Shown piece after piece: positions 17,400 to 24,668 of a stretch of DNA of 64,000 nucleotides; position 1 is the first letter of the stretch, and each line of letters starts with the position of its first letter. Under the pieces are notes generated by a model. That model saw nothing but the letters and a program-made list of their open reading frames with translations, was not told the DNA's origin and did no database searches. This DNA comes from JBKPNZ01 sp046732895 (GTDB lineage Bacteria > Actinomycetota > Thermoleophilia > Solirubrobacterales > 70-9), in assembly GCA_046732895.1 (NCBI GenBank), contig JBKPNZ010000035.1:1-64000 (forward strand). The letters run 5' to 3'. Both the position numbers and the translations under genes were made by a program.

Positions 17400-17534
17400 G
17401 GTCGTAGCTTCTCCGATCCTTCCTGGCTTCGCGGGGCGGTCGATCCTTCGCCGGACGGCCTCAGGGCCATTATAGGTAGGGGGTTCCGAGCGTCCCCGAG
17501 CAGGGTTCCCCGTATCGGTGGGACTATTCAGGGC

Positions 17535-17993
17535 GTGTCGACCACGCGCCAGCAGACGTTCGTCGACGCTCCCGTCGAGATCGTGTGGGAGCTGGTCAGC
17601 GACGTCGAGCGCCATCCCGAGTGGTGGCCCCGCGTGATCGAGGTCAAGTGCGAGGGTCTGGAGGAGGGCTGCACCTACCGGCAGGTGACGAAGACGCCGG
17701 TCGGCCGCGACGAGATGGAGCTCTACGTCGACCGGCTCGAGGACTGCCGCAACCTCTCGATCCATTGCCTCAACACCGGCACCTTCGTTCGGATGGAGCT
17801 GGCCGAGGCCCAGGGCGGCACCTTCGTCGAGGGCGAGATGGGGATGGAGCCCCAGGCCCTCCAGATGAAGATCTTCGACACGGTCGCCGGCAAGCGCTAC
17901 TTCCGCAGTTGGCTCGCCGCGACGTTCGACGCTCTCCGCCGCGTGGCGCCGGAGCGGGCGCAGAAGTCAGGTGCGGGAGACGCTCTTACGTGA
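17535..17993 (+). CDS. SRPBCC (START-like) ligand-binding protein
   Basis: The protein has 152 residues from GTG 17535. The START-like pattern is visible: a first strand, then APVEIVWELVSDVERHPEWW, a central set of strands, and a long C-terminal helix (GKRYFRSWLAATFDALRRVA). This is the polyketide-cyclase/SRPBCC fold, which binds hydrophobic ligands. The substrate is unknown. Its last 27 bases overlap the convergent LPFTG gene. Confidence 0.8.
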   Translation: MSTTRQQTFVDAPVEIVWELVSDVERHPEWWPRVIEVKCEGLEEGCTYRQVTKTPVGRDEMELYVDRLEDCRNLSIHCLNTGTFVRMELAEAQGGTFVEGEMGMEPQALQMKIFDTVAGKRYFRSWLAATFDALRRVAPERAQKSGAGDALT

Positions 17994-18419
17994 GCCGCTG
18001 GGGCGCGGCGCAGGCAAGAGGACGCTTGTTCGGATTCGCGCAGGCCGCGCGGCGCTCACTCTCGGACGAGCGGACACGGGAAACCGGGCCATCGCGGCGC
18101 CGGCCAGGAACAGGAGCACCGCTCCGCACGCCGCGAGTGCGAGGTCGGTGCCGGTGAATGGCAGCGCCCCGAGCCGCGCCCCCGAGTCCTCTCCGGTATC
18201 CGCCGGCTGACCTGCCGTGGGTGCCGGCTGATCCTTCAACTCGCGCAAGCCAGAGCCCATCGTGGTTTCGCGTCCGGCCTGAACCTGTGCTTGGGTCCGG
18301 CCCGCGTTACCGTCGGCACGGTCCGCTGGCGGGGTTGCGGCGGTCGCCGGCGCGCCTGGCAGAAGTATGGCTGCGGTCGCCGCCGCGAGAAGTAGCGACA
18401 TCCGTGCGAAGCAACGCAT
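17967..18419 (-). CDS. Sortase-type (LPFTG) cell-wall anchored small protein
   Basis: The protein has 150 residues, starting at ATG 18419 with AAGGAGG upstream. It has an N-terminal signal peptide (residues about 1-28), a Pro/Gln/Thr-rich middle of 60 residues, and then LPFTG followed by a hydrophobic helix (DLALAACGAVLLFLAGAAMA). After the helix comes an unusually long basic tail of about 35 residues instead of the usual 5-10. The last codons overlap the convergent SRPBCC gene. No sortase gene lies in the window. The function of the exposed part is unknown. Confidence 0.65.
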   Translation of the reverse strand: MRCFARMSLLLAAATAAILLPGAPATAATPPADRADGNAGRTQAQVQAGRETTMGSGLRELKDQPAPTAGQPADTGEDSGARLGALPFTGTDLALAACGAVLLFLAGAAMARFPVSARPRVSAARPARIRTSVLLPAPRPSGSRKSVSRT

Positions 18420-18710
18420 TGCGCCTCCTTGCTGGTCCGCACCCCGTCCCCAAGTCCATTCGAGTGCGGCGATACGCCACCCGCCGCAACCTCTGGGATT
18501 GCCGCTTTGCGCCTTGGTAATCGCCTTTACGCCGCGGTTAACATAATCTCAACGCTGCGGCCCTACGACAGCTGGCATCGCAGCCCGGCGAGGCACTCAA
18601 CGTCGTACCCGCTCCGCGTCCCCAGCGACACCCAGGTCGTGGGCGGAACGTTCAGATCCTGAACGACTGCGCAGAAGTTTTGACAGGTTGGAGTAGGCTT
18701 TGCAGCTGTC
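18420..18710. other. Intergenic region upstream of the XRE gene
   Basis: No gene is seen in these 291 bases. They hold the start region of the LPFTG gene, a locally AT-richer stretch at about 18520-18555, a GTTCAG-ATC-CTGAAC palindrome at 18650-18664, and TTGACA at 18680-18685 without a convincing -10 partner. Confidence 0.5.
18650..18664. promoter_or_regulatory. Operator-like palindrome upstream of XRE gene
   Basis: GTTCAG and CTGAAC form perfect 6-base arms around ATC, 46 bases before the XRE start. A near copy lies downstream of the gene at 19000-19014. The size fits a lambda-repressor-type dimer site. Confidence 0.5.
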
Positions 18711-18944
18711 GTGTCGACTGAGAACGCTGAAAAGATCTCCGCGGGCGAACTCGGGCGACGCGTATGTGCTGCGCGGGCCTATGCCGGATTGGGCCAACCG
18801 GAACTCGGGGCGCGCCTCAAGCTCGGGCGGACGACGATCTGGCAGATCGAGCGGGGTCAGCGCCATCCCAAACCGGGGGAGCTGCTTCACATTGCGCGGG
18901 TCTGCGGTGTGTCGGATGAGTTCTTCGAGCGCGACGTGCTGTAA
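18711..18944 (+). CDS. Small XRE-family DNA-binding protein
   Basis: The protein has 77 residues from a GTG start. A single lambda-repressor-like HTH spans about residues 12-70: LGRRVCAARAYAGLGQPELG, then RLKLGRTTIWQIERGQRHPK as the recognition helix. There is no ligand or peptidase domain, so it may act alone or with a partner elsewhere. Matching palindromes on both sides suggest autoregulation. No toxin or phage gene lies beside it. Confidence 0.85.
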   Translation: MSTENAEKISAGELGRRVCAARAYAGLGQPELGARLKLGRTTIWQIERGQRHPKPGELLHIARVCGVSDEFFERDVL

Positions 18945-18948
18945 GAAG

Positions 18949-18993
18949 CGGGGAGGGGCCGGTTGGAGGCGCGTTAGGCCAGACCCCTCCCCG
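18949..18993 (+). terminator. Terminator-like stem-loop after the XRE gene
   Basis: Ten-base arms CGGGGAGGGG (18949-18958) and CCCCTCCCCG (18984-18993) pair across 25 bases that contain a further GGCC/GGCC pairing. It begins 5 bases after the XRE stop. There is no T-run. Confidence 0.5.
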
Positions 18994-18999
18994 TGGCGT

Positions 19000-19025
19000 G
19001 TTCAGATTCTAAACGAAACGTTCAG
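19000..19025. promoter_or_regulatory. Second operator-like site, downstream of XRE gene
   Basis: GTTCAG-ATT-CTAAAC at 19000-19014 is a near copy of the upstream palindrome, and a further GTTCAG half-site follows at 19020-19025. Both sites share the AACGTTCAG string. They probably bind the same protein. Confidence 0.45.
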
Positions 19026-19091
19026 GCCGAGGTGAGGATCTCGATGAGCTTCGGGCGCGGACCTCACTGAGGGTGTCCTGGCCGAGTGCAT

Positions 19092-19136
19092 CGAGTGGCG
19101 AGAAAGTCGGCCCCAGCCCGACTTTGACGCCACTCG
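19092..19136. terminator. Long interrupted hairpin downstream of tRNA-Ile
   Basis: Outer arms of 9 bases (19092-19100 and 19128-19136) and inner arms of 8 bases (19103-19110 and 19118-19125) are perfect and separated by a 2x2 internal loop; the terminal loop has 7 bases. It lies 26 bases past the 3' end of the tRNA on the minus strand and so could end tRNA transcription. A second CGAGTG copy at 19083-19088 gives an alternative pairing. No U-tract follows. Confidence 0.45.
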
Positions 19137-19161
19137 GCGTGTCTGACCCGGGTCTCGAGAT

Positions 19162-19235
19162 GGGCGATCCTGGACTCGAACCAGGGACCTCCTCCTTATC
19201 AGAGAGGCGCTCTGACCGACTGAGCTAATCGCCCC
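19162..19235 (-). tRNA. tRNA-Ile (anticodon GAU)
   Basis: The 74-base cloverleaf folds fully: the acceptor stem GGGCGAT pairs with ATCGCCC, the D arm is GCTC...GAGC, the anticodon stem CCTCT/GGAGG closes loop CTGATAA with anticodon GAU, and the T arm CCTGG-TTCGAGT-CCAGG is canonical. The discriminator base is A. The 3' CCA is not encoded, so it must be added after transcription. No rRNA gene is adjacent, unlike the usual placement of this tRNA inside rRNA operons. Confidence 0.97.
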
Positions 19236-19289
19236 GCGGGCCTCATTCTAGAAGCCGCCGCTCAGGGCGTCAGTACGCTGGCGGCCCAG

Positions 19290-19907
19290 ATGCCGCGCCG
19301 GCCCGACATGCCGCCCCTCACCCGCGAGGCGCTCGCCGACGATCCGGTCGAGCAGTTCGCGGAGTGGTACGAGCGGGCACAGGCCGAGGCGCCCCTTGCC
19401 GATGCGATCTGTCTCGCGACGGCGACTCCGGGCGGCATCCCTGACGCGCGCATGGTGCTGCTGAAGGGCTTCGACCGCGAGGGCTTTCGCGTTCACACGA
19501 ACTACGAGTCCTCGAAGGGGCGCCAGCTCGAGTCGAATCCGCGGGCGGCCATGGTCGCCTACTGGCGCGAGCTCGACCGGCAGGTGCGAGCGCGCGGTGT
19601 CATGGAGCGCCTTGACGCAGCCGAGTCCGACGCATACTTCGCGAGCCGTCCCCGCGACCGCCAGGTCGGCGCCTGGGCATCGCCGCAGAGCCGGCCGCTA
19701 CGCGATCGCGCCGAGCTCGACGAGCTGGTGCGCGAGGTCGAGGCCCGCTTCGGCGAGCGCGAGATCCCCCGGCCCGAGGGCTGGGGCGGCTTCATCCTGC
19801 GCCCAGACGAAATCGAGTTCTGGCAGGGCCAGGTCGGCCGCCTGCACGACCGCTTCCTCTACACGCGCGAGGGCGAGGGCTGGCGGATCGAGCGGCTCGC
19901 GCCCTAG
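19290..19907 (+). CDS. pdxH: Pyridoxamine 5'-phosphate oxidase
   Basis: The protein has 205 residues, the usual PdxH length. Family segments are clear: PDARMVLLKGFDREGFRVHTNYESSKGRQL (FMN and phosphate binding), ASRPRDRQVGAWASPQSRPL, and the C-terminal PDEIEFWQGQVGRLHDRFLY with the active-site Arg and His, ending near WRIERLAP. The enzyme makes pyridoxal 5'-phosphate from pyridoxine- or pyridoxamine-phosphate using FMN and oxygen. It is convergent with parB with no gap. Confidence 0.95.
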   Translation: MPRRPDMPPLTREALADDPVEQFAEWYERAQAEAPLADAICLATATPGGIPDARMVLLKGFDREGFRVHTNYESSKGRQLESNPRAAMVAYWRELDRQVRARGVMERLDAAESDAYFASRPRDRQVGAWASPQSRPLRDRAELDELVREVEARFGEREIPRPEGWGGFILRPDEIEFWQGQVGRLHDRFLYTREGEGWRIERLAP

Positions 19908-20744
19908 TCAGCGCCGGCGGGCGAACTCGAGCAGGGCGTCGAGGTCGTCGAAGTGCAGCTCGGCGCGGATTCCCTTGCGCTCCGCCTTGACCCGGACGCC
20001 GGTGCCGAGTGCCTTCTCGAGCGCCTCCTCGGCCTCATACAGGGCGGCCTCCTCGTCGGGATGCGGGACGGCCTTCGGCCTTGGGCCCCCCTCCCCCCTC
20101 GCGCGTCGCTCGGTTTCGCGCACGGACCACCCGTTGGCGGCGGCGGCCCGAGCCAGAGTGCGGCGCGCGGCCTGACCGCGCGCCTGCAGGACGGCGCGGC
20201 CGTGCCCCTCTGAGAGCTCGCCGCTCTCGAGGAGCGCGAGCACCTCGTCGGGTAGGTCAAGCAGACGGATGAGGTTCGAGATGGCGACGCGGCTGCGGCC
20301 CAGGCGGCGCCCGAGATCCTCCTTGGTGAGGCCCAGGTCCTCGACCAGGGCCGCGCAGGCGCGTGCCTCGTCAACGGGGTTGAGTTGCTCGCGGGCGACG
20401 TTCTCGATCAGCGCCGTCTGCAGGCGCTCGGCCTCGTCCTCGTCACGGATCAGGGCCGGGAGGGTCTCGAGCTGAGCCTCCTGAGCCGCCCGCCAGCGGC
20501 GCTCGCCCGCGATCAGCTCGTAGCGGCCGTCGGCCAACGGGCGCACGATCAGGGGCTGCACGACGCCGGCGTCGGCGAGGGAGCGGGCGAGGGCCGAGAT
20601 CGACCCCGGATCGAAGTGCTTGCGCGGCTGCTCAGGATTGGGGCGGATGAGCTCGACCGGCACCTCGCGATAGTGGGGCTCGCCGACACCGCTCTCGGGC
20701 AGGATGGCTGCAAGCCCCCGCCCCATGCCTCGCGCTGTGCTCAT
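19908..20744 (-). CDS. parB: Chromosome partitioning protein ParB
   Basis: The protein has 278 residues. The N-terminal CTPase/ParB box includes NPEQPRKHFDPGSISALA, GRYELIAGERRWRAAQ and LIENVAREQLNPVDEA. The HTH lies around LTKEDLGRRLGRSRVAISNL. The C-terminal part is the dimerisation domain. ParB loads on parS sites near the origin and, with ParA, segregates sister origins. Its ATG overlaps the parA stop by 4 bases. The leaderless basic N-terminus (RGMGRGLAAIL) is typical of chromosomal ParB. Confidence 0.96.
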   Translation of the reverse strand: MSTARGMGRGLAAILPESGVGEPHYREVPVELIRPNPEQPRKHFDPGSISALARSLADAGVVQPLIVRPLADGRYELIAGERRWRAAQEAQLETLPALIRDEDEAERLQTALIENVAREQLNPVDEARACAALVEDLGLTKEDLGRRLGRSRVAISNLIRLLDLPDEVLALLESGELSEGHGRAVLQARGQAARRTLARAAAANGWSVRETERRARGEGGPRPKAVPHPDEEAALYEAEEALEKALGTGVRVKAERKGIRAELHFDDLDALLEFARRR

Positions 20745-21529
20745 GCCGCTTCGACCTCCACTTCAGACTGAGGTTCCCGGGCGAAAAGCTCGCCCGCGAG
20801 GTCCAGGTACGCCTGCGATCCACGCGACCCCGGAGCGTGGTTCAGCACCGGGAGCCCGAAGCTCGGCGCCTCGGCGACTCTGACGCTCCGGGGAATCACG
20901 GTGTCGAAGATCAGCTCCGGAAAGTGTGTTCGCAGCTCGCGCTCGACATCCTGCGCCAGGCGAGTGCGCTCGTCGTGCATGGTGATCACGACGCCGGTCA
21001 GAACCAGCGTCGGGTTCAGCTCGCGCCGCAGGGCCTTGAGCGTGTCGAGGAACTGGACCAGCCCCTCGAGGGCGAGGTACTCGGCCTGGACCGGGATGAG
21101 CACCCGGTCGGCGGCGGCCAGCGCATTCACCGTGACCGGGCCCAGGGATGGCGGGCAGTCGAGCAGGGTCAGGGCGAAGCGCTCGCGAACCGGACCCAGC
21201 ATCTGGCGCAGCCGCAGCTCCGAACCATCGATGCGCGGGAGCTCGACCGAGGCGCCGGCAAGATCGCGGCTGGCGGGCACGATCCAGAGGTTGTCCGGCC
21301 CGGCGGGACGGGCCGCCTCGGCGACCGAGTGCGTGCCCGAGAGGCAGTCGTAGGAGGACGGGCGCGCCTCGCGGTCACCGCCGAGAGCCACGGTGGCGTT
21401 GCACTGCTGGTCGAGGTCCACCAACAGCACCTGGCGACCCTCCTGGGCGACACAGGCGGCGAGGTTCACGGCGGTGGTCGTCTTCCCGACTCCGCCCTTT
21501 TGATTTGCGATCGCGTAGACCCGGCCCAC
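20741..21529 (-). CDS. parA: Chromosome partitioning ATPase ParA/Soj
   Basis: The protein has 262 residues. The deviant Walker A KGGVGKTT is at residues 10-17, Walker A' is LLDCPPSLGPVT, and Walker B is LLVDLD. No N-terminal HTH is present, as expected for a chromosomal Soj-type protein. It binds DNA as an ATP dimer and moves ParB-bound origins. A start codon overlap couples it to parB. Confidence 0.96.
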   Translation of the reverse strand: MGRVYAIANQKGGVGKTTTAVNLAACVAQEGRQVLLVDLDQQCNATVALGGDREARPSSYDCLSGTHSVAEAARPAGPDNLWIVPASRDLAGASVELPRIDGSELRLRQMLGPVRERFALTLLDCPPSLGPVTVNALAAADRVLIPVQAEYLALEGLVQFLDTLKALRRELNPTLVLTGVVITMHDERTRLAQDVERELRTHFPELIFDTVIPRSVRVAEAPSFGLPVLNHAPGSRGSQAYLDLAGELFAREPQSEVEVEAA

Positions 21530-21578
21530 GACGCCCGACCTTACCCACCAGGCAGGAGCGATCCGCCTGGAAATCCGC

Positions 21579-22283
21579 TCATACCGCGCCGAAGGGGCGC
21601 TTCTTGGCCATTCCGGGACGGCGGGGAAGGCCGTCCGGGGTCGGTCCCGACTTGCGCAGCACGTGCAGATGGCGATTCTCGGAGCCGGCGTAGGGGCCGA
21701 CCCAGCGGATCTCGAGGGGCTCCATGGCGAGGCGCTCCGCGGCGCGCTCGGCCTCGGCCTCCTCCTCGCCGTCCCGCCGTCCCTTCCAGCAGACGAGCGT
21801 GGCGTCGGTGCGCAGGAGGGGCGAGGCGAGCTCCGCGAGCGTGGCGGTCCTCCCCACCGCGCGCGACGCGACGGCGTCGTAGGACTCGCGGCCGCCGTCG
21901 GGCGGCCTGGCGGCGGCCCAGGTCTCGGCTCGTTCGCAGACGACGCGGGCGTTTTGGATCCCAGTGCGCTCGATCGCCCGGCGCATGAACTCGCACTTGC
22001 GGGAGGTGGCCTCGATCAGATCGACGCGGGCGCCCGGAAGGGCGGCGGCCAGAACGAGTCCCGGGAATCCGGCTCCGGCGCCGACGTCAGCGATCCGCTT
22101 CGCCGTGCGCAGCCCCTCCACGCCCAGCCCGCTGAGGGAGTCGTCCACGTGGACGCGCCAGGCCTCCTCGCGGTCACGAACGGCGCTCGGCGCCGTCGGG
22201 TCGCGGGCGAGCATCTCGATCAGGTCCCGCAGCTTGCCCGCCGCGGCCAGGCTGAGCTCGCCCCAGGAGTCGTCGGCGCTCAA
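21579..22283 (-). CDS. rsmG: 16S rRNA (guanine-N7)-methyltransferase RsmG
   Basis: The protein has 234 residues. The SAM-binding motif is IADVGAGAGFPGLVLAAALP, followed by VDLIEATSRKCEFMRRAIE and the later SRAVGRTATLAELASPLL. RsmG methylates G527 of 16S rRNA. It overlaps the jag stop by 4 bases and sits between jag and parA, the standard order near oriC. Confidence 0.95.
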   Translation of the reverse strand: MSADDSWGELSLAAAGKLRDLIEMLARDPTAPSAVRDREEAWRVHVDDSLSGLGVEGLRTAKRIADVGAGAGFPGLVLAAALPGARVDLIEATSRKCEFMRRAIERTGIQNARVVCERAETWAAARPPDGGRESYDAVASRAVGRTATLAELASPLLRTDATLVCWKGRRDGEEEAEAERAAERLAMEPLEIRWVGPYAGSENRHLHVLRKSGPTPDGLPRRPGMAKKRPFGAV

Positions 22284-22768
22284 TCGCCCAGCAGAGGGGC
22301 GACGATGACGCAGCGGTCGGGTTCGTCGCCCTCGCTGAAAGTCTCGATGCCGGAGCGGTCCTTGAGGTGGTCATGGACGAGCTTGCGCTCAGTGGCGGTC
22401 ATCGGCTCGAGCTCGATCTCCTTGCCCGACTCCAGCGCCCGCTCGGCGGCGCGCTCCGCCTGAGCCTCCACCGTCTCCCGGCGGCGCTTACGGTAGCCGG
22501 CGGCGTCGACGCTCACCCGCTTGCGGTCCTGGTGGCCGCGGAACGCAGCGCGGTAGCAGAGGAGCTGCACCGCGTCGATGGTCTGGCCACGGCGGCCGAT
22601 CAGCAGGCCGACGTCCTCCCCTTCGATCCGGCCGCGGATGCCATCGTCGTCCTCATCGACCTCGATGGTCGCCTCCAGGTCGAGCGTCTCGACGAGCTCC
22701 TCGAGGATGGCCCGTACGCGCTCGGCGGGTTCGGCCGGAAAGGTGGCGGTGGCGCCGTCGTCGCTCAT
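22280..22768 (-). CDS. jag: Jag/KhpB RNA-binding protein (KH and R3H domains)
   Basis: The protein has 162 residues. The KH domain is at about 40-100 with GLLIGRRGQTIDAVQLLC. The R3H domain is at about 120-160 with LEPMTATERKLVHDHLKDR. The N-terminal Jag_N domain found in Firmicutes is missing, which is usual in actinobacteria. KhpB-type proteins bind RNA and affect cell elongation. It is transcribed with rsmG downstream. Confidence 0.93.
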   Translation of the reverse strand: MSDDGATATFPAEPAERVRAILEELVETLDLEATIEVDEDDDGIRGRIEGEDVGLLIGRRGQTIDAVQLLCYRAAFRGHQDRKRVSVDAAGYRKRRRETVEAQAERAAERALESGKEIELEPMTATERKLVHDHLKDRSGIETFSEGDEPDRCVIVAPLLGD

Positions 22769-22880
22769 GGCCGCGAGTCTATTCGGGAGGAGTCGCCCAG
22801 CGCGCGTCGAATTCTCGGAGAAGTAGGAGAAGTGCGCTCGCTAGCCCACATGGGCGCTGTCGTCGATTTTGCACGCAGGA

Positions 22881-22900
22881 GCTGTCAAGACTGAGACAGC
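22881..22900. terminator. Weak hairpin between yidC and jag
   Basis: GCTGTC and GACAGC pair across 8 bases in the 170-base gap between yidC and jag. It could attenuate read-through from yidC. No T-run is present. Nothing else is recognised in the gap. Confidence 0.3.
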
Positions 22901-22938
22901 GGCGCGCCGACGCCTGAACTGCACGCCGCGAGCTGCGC

Positions 22939-23703
22939 CTACCGCCGCCGCTTGCGCTTCCGCGGCGGTGGGGGCGGCGGCGCCGTCCGCTTCTTGATCT
23001 CCTCGGGGCTCGGCGGGGGCGGGGCGGGAATGAGCCGTTGCACGACCACCTGCTGGCCGAGGCTCCACACGTTGGTGGCGATCCAGTAGAGGCCGAGGCC
23101 CGCCGGCTGGGACGCGATCAGGGGCGCGAAGAGCACCGGGAAGGCGAGGAAGATGTAGCGCTGCGCCCCGGTGGCGGTTGAGGTGGTCGCAGTGGTGTAG
23201 AGGAAGCTCAGGATCGTCGTCGAGATGAAGAGGATGATCAGGATCACCGTCTCGGCGCCCTCGGGCTTCTCGATGATCGAGTTGATGAAGAGGAAGCTCT
23301 GGCTGGCGCCGCTCGCCATCACGTCGTCGACGAAGCTCGAACTGCGCAGGAGCTGGTAGATCGCGATGAAGAACGGGATCTGGAAGATGAACGGCAGGCA
23401 CGAGGAGAACGGGTTGACACCCTCGCGCTTGTAGAGCTCCATCATCTCGCGCTGCTGTCGCTCGCGGTCGTCCTTGTAGCGCTCCTGGACCTCCTTCAGC
23501 TGAGGCGCGACGAGTTGCATGCGCCGCATCGACTTGATCCCGCGAATCGACAGCGGCACCACCGCGAGCCTCACGGTGAAGGTGAGGGCGATGATGGCCA
23601 GGCCCCAGGAGAAGCCGACGTCCTCCTGGAAGAACTTGATGATCGCCTCGGCGGCGTCCTCGAGGACGTTGATCGGGAAGATGACAGCGAGGTCGAACAT
23701 CAC
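22939..23703 (-). CDS. yidC: Membrane protein insertase YidC/Oxa1
   Basis: The protein has 254 residues, the short form without the large periplasmic domain. Helices are visible from about residue 25 onward. The conserved Arg sits in the hydrophilic groove helix (ALTFTVRLAVVPLSIRG). The cytoplasmic hairpin is KSMRRMQLVAPQLKEVQERY, followed by GVNPFSSCLPFIFQIPFFIA. The C-terminus is a basic Pro/Arg tail (PPPPPRKRKRRR) that may bind ribosomes. Start overlaps the yidD stop by 4 bases. Confidence 0.95.
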   Translation of the reverse strand: MMFDLAVIFPINVLEDAAEAIIKFFQEDVGFSWGLAIIALTFTVRLAVVPLSIRGIKSMRRMQLVAPQLKEVQERYKDDRERQQREMMELYKREGVNPFSSCLPFIFQIPFFIAIYQLLRSSSFVDDVMASGASQSFLFINSIIEKPEGAETVILIILFISTTILSFLYTTATTSTATGAQRYIFLAFPVLFAPLIASQPAGLGLYWIATNVWSLGQQVVVQRLIPAPPPPSPEEIKKRTAPPPPPPRKRKRRR

Positions 23704-23999
23704 GCCACCGCCTTGTGCTCGTGGTCAGCCCTGCCCTTCGGCGGGAAGAGCGAGCGCGCCTCGAGCGGGTCGTAACCGCCGTGGCTGAAGGGGTTGCAGC
23801 GCAGAAGGCGCCAGCCGGCGACGATCGTGCCGCGCACGACGCCCAGCTCCCGAATCGCCTGCTCGGCGTAGGCGGAGCAGGTCGGGTGGTACTTGCAGCG
23901 GCGCCCCAGGTTCGGCGAGATGAAGCGGCTGTAGAAGCGCAGCGGAGCCAGAAACACCGCTACAAAGGTCGATCTGAACAGCGCGCTCGCGCGTTTCAC
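23700..23999 (-). CDS. yidD: Membrane protein insertion efficiency factor YidD
   Basis: The protein has 99 residues from a GTG start. The family signature is complete: LRFYSRFISPNLGRRCKYHPTCS followed by YAEQAIRELG and GWRLLRCNPFSHGGYDPL, with three conserved cysteines. It assists YidC-dependent insertion. Overlaps rnpA by 4 bases. Confidence 0.95.
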   Translation of the reverse strand: MKRASALFRSTFVAVFLAPLRFYSRFISPNLGRRCKYHPTCSAYAEQAIRELGVVRGTIVAGWRLLRCNPFSHGGYDPLEARSLFPPKGRADHEHKAVA

Positions 24000-24007
24000 G
24001 TTTTACG
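23992..24007. other. Possible parS-like site (weak)
   Basis: These 16 bases match the common parS palindrome at 11 positions, including the contiguous ACGTGAAAC half on the minus strand. They lie over the rnpA stop and yidD start, so coding and initiation constraints may explain the match. Confidence 0.2.
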
Positions 24008-24382
24008 CCCCCCGCCGAGGCCGGCCTCCTTCAGGAGGGCACGGAGCGCCTCGGCCACGCCTGGGGAGCCCTCACGCTCAACCAGAGCCGCAACGTCTGG
24101 GCGTGCCACGAGCACGAAGTCGTGCCCGTCGGGCAGGGCGGGGCCGATGCTCCAGAAGGCTTCCTTGATCGCGCGCTTCACCGCGTTTCTGTCTACGGAT
24201 CCGCCGACCTTGCGGCTCACCGAGATGCCGAGCCGAATCTCCTCGCCATCGTCATCGCTGCGTGGGAACGCGTAGAGGACGAGAAAGCGGTTGCCGTGCG
24301 AGCGCCCCTCGCGATAGACGCGGTCGAAATCCCCACTGCGCGACAGGCGTCCGCGCTTGCGCCCCTCGCCCGAGGACTCCAT
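23996..24382 (-). CDS. rnpA: Ribonuclease P protein component
   Basis: The protein has 128 residues. RNase P protein motifs are present: RLSRSGDFDRVYREGRS, LGISVSRKVGGSVDRNAVKRAIKEAF and DFVLVARPDVAAL. The protein binds the RNase P RNA (not in this window) and helps process tRNA 5' ends. It follows rpmH by 3 bases, the usual order. Confidence 0.95.
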   Translation of the reverse strand: MESSGEGRKRGRLSRSGDFDRVYREGRSHGNRFLVLYAFPRSDDDGEEIRLGISVSRKVGGSVDRNAVKRAIKEAFWSIGPALPDGHDFVLVARPDVAALVEREGSPGVAEALRALLKEAGLGGGRKT

Positions 24383-24385
24383 GAG

Positions 24386-24520
24386 CTACGGGGTGAGTCG
24401 CTTCCGGCCCTTGCGCCGGCGACGCTTGATCACCTGGCGCCCGGCACGCGTGCGCATGCGGGCGCGGAACCCGTGCGTACGGGCGCGCTTGCGCTTCTTG
24501 GGCTGGTAGGTCCGCTTCAA
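24386..24520 (-). CDS. rpmH: 50S ribosomal protein L34
   Basis: The protein has 44 residues, the expected L34 length, and reads MKRTYQPKKRKRARTHGF at the N-terminus, with MRTRAGRQVIKRRR later. The start must be TTG at 24520 because the family always begins with this sequence and no ATG or GTG lies at that position. No good ribosome binding site is seen upstream. It is the first gene of the leftward rpmH-rnpA-yidD-yidC group and is divergent from dnaA. Confidence 0.95.
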   Translation of the reverse strand: MKRTYQPKKRKRARTHGFRARMRTRAGRQVIKRRRRKGRKRLTP

Positions 24521-24668
24521 GATGGGTAAATCGCACGCCATCCACCCAGACGTTCGGCGGATGGGTCGCGGGGCGCCGGTGAGTATACGGATGGGGCTCG
24601 GCTGATTCTTCCGCGAATTGCGGGCTGGCCTCGCGAAGCGTCACGGGGGCGCGCCTATAGTCGCTCGG
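24521..24668. promoter_or_regulatory. rpmH-dnaA divergent promoter region
   Basis: The 148 bases between the rpmH and dnaA starts must hold promoters for both directions. I see TCCACC at 24542-24547 and GTATACGG-like bases at 24579-24586, but no confident -35/-10 pair and no cluster of DnaA boxes. Confidence 0.4.
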
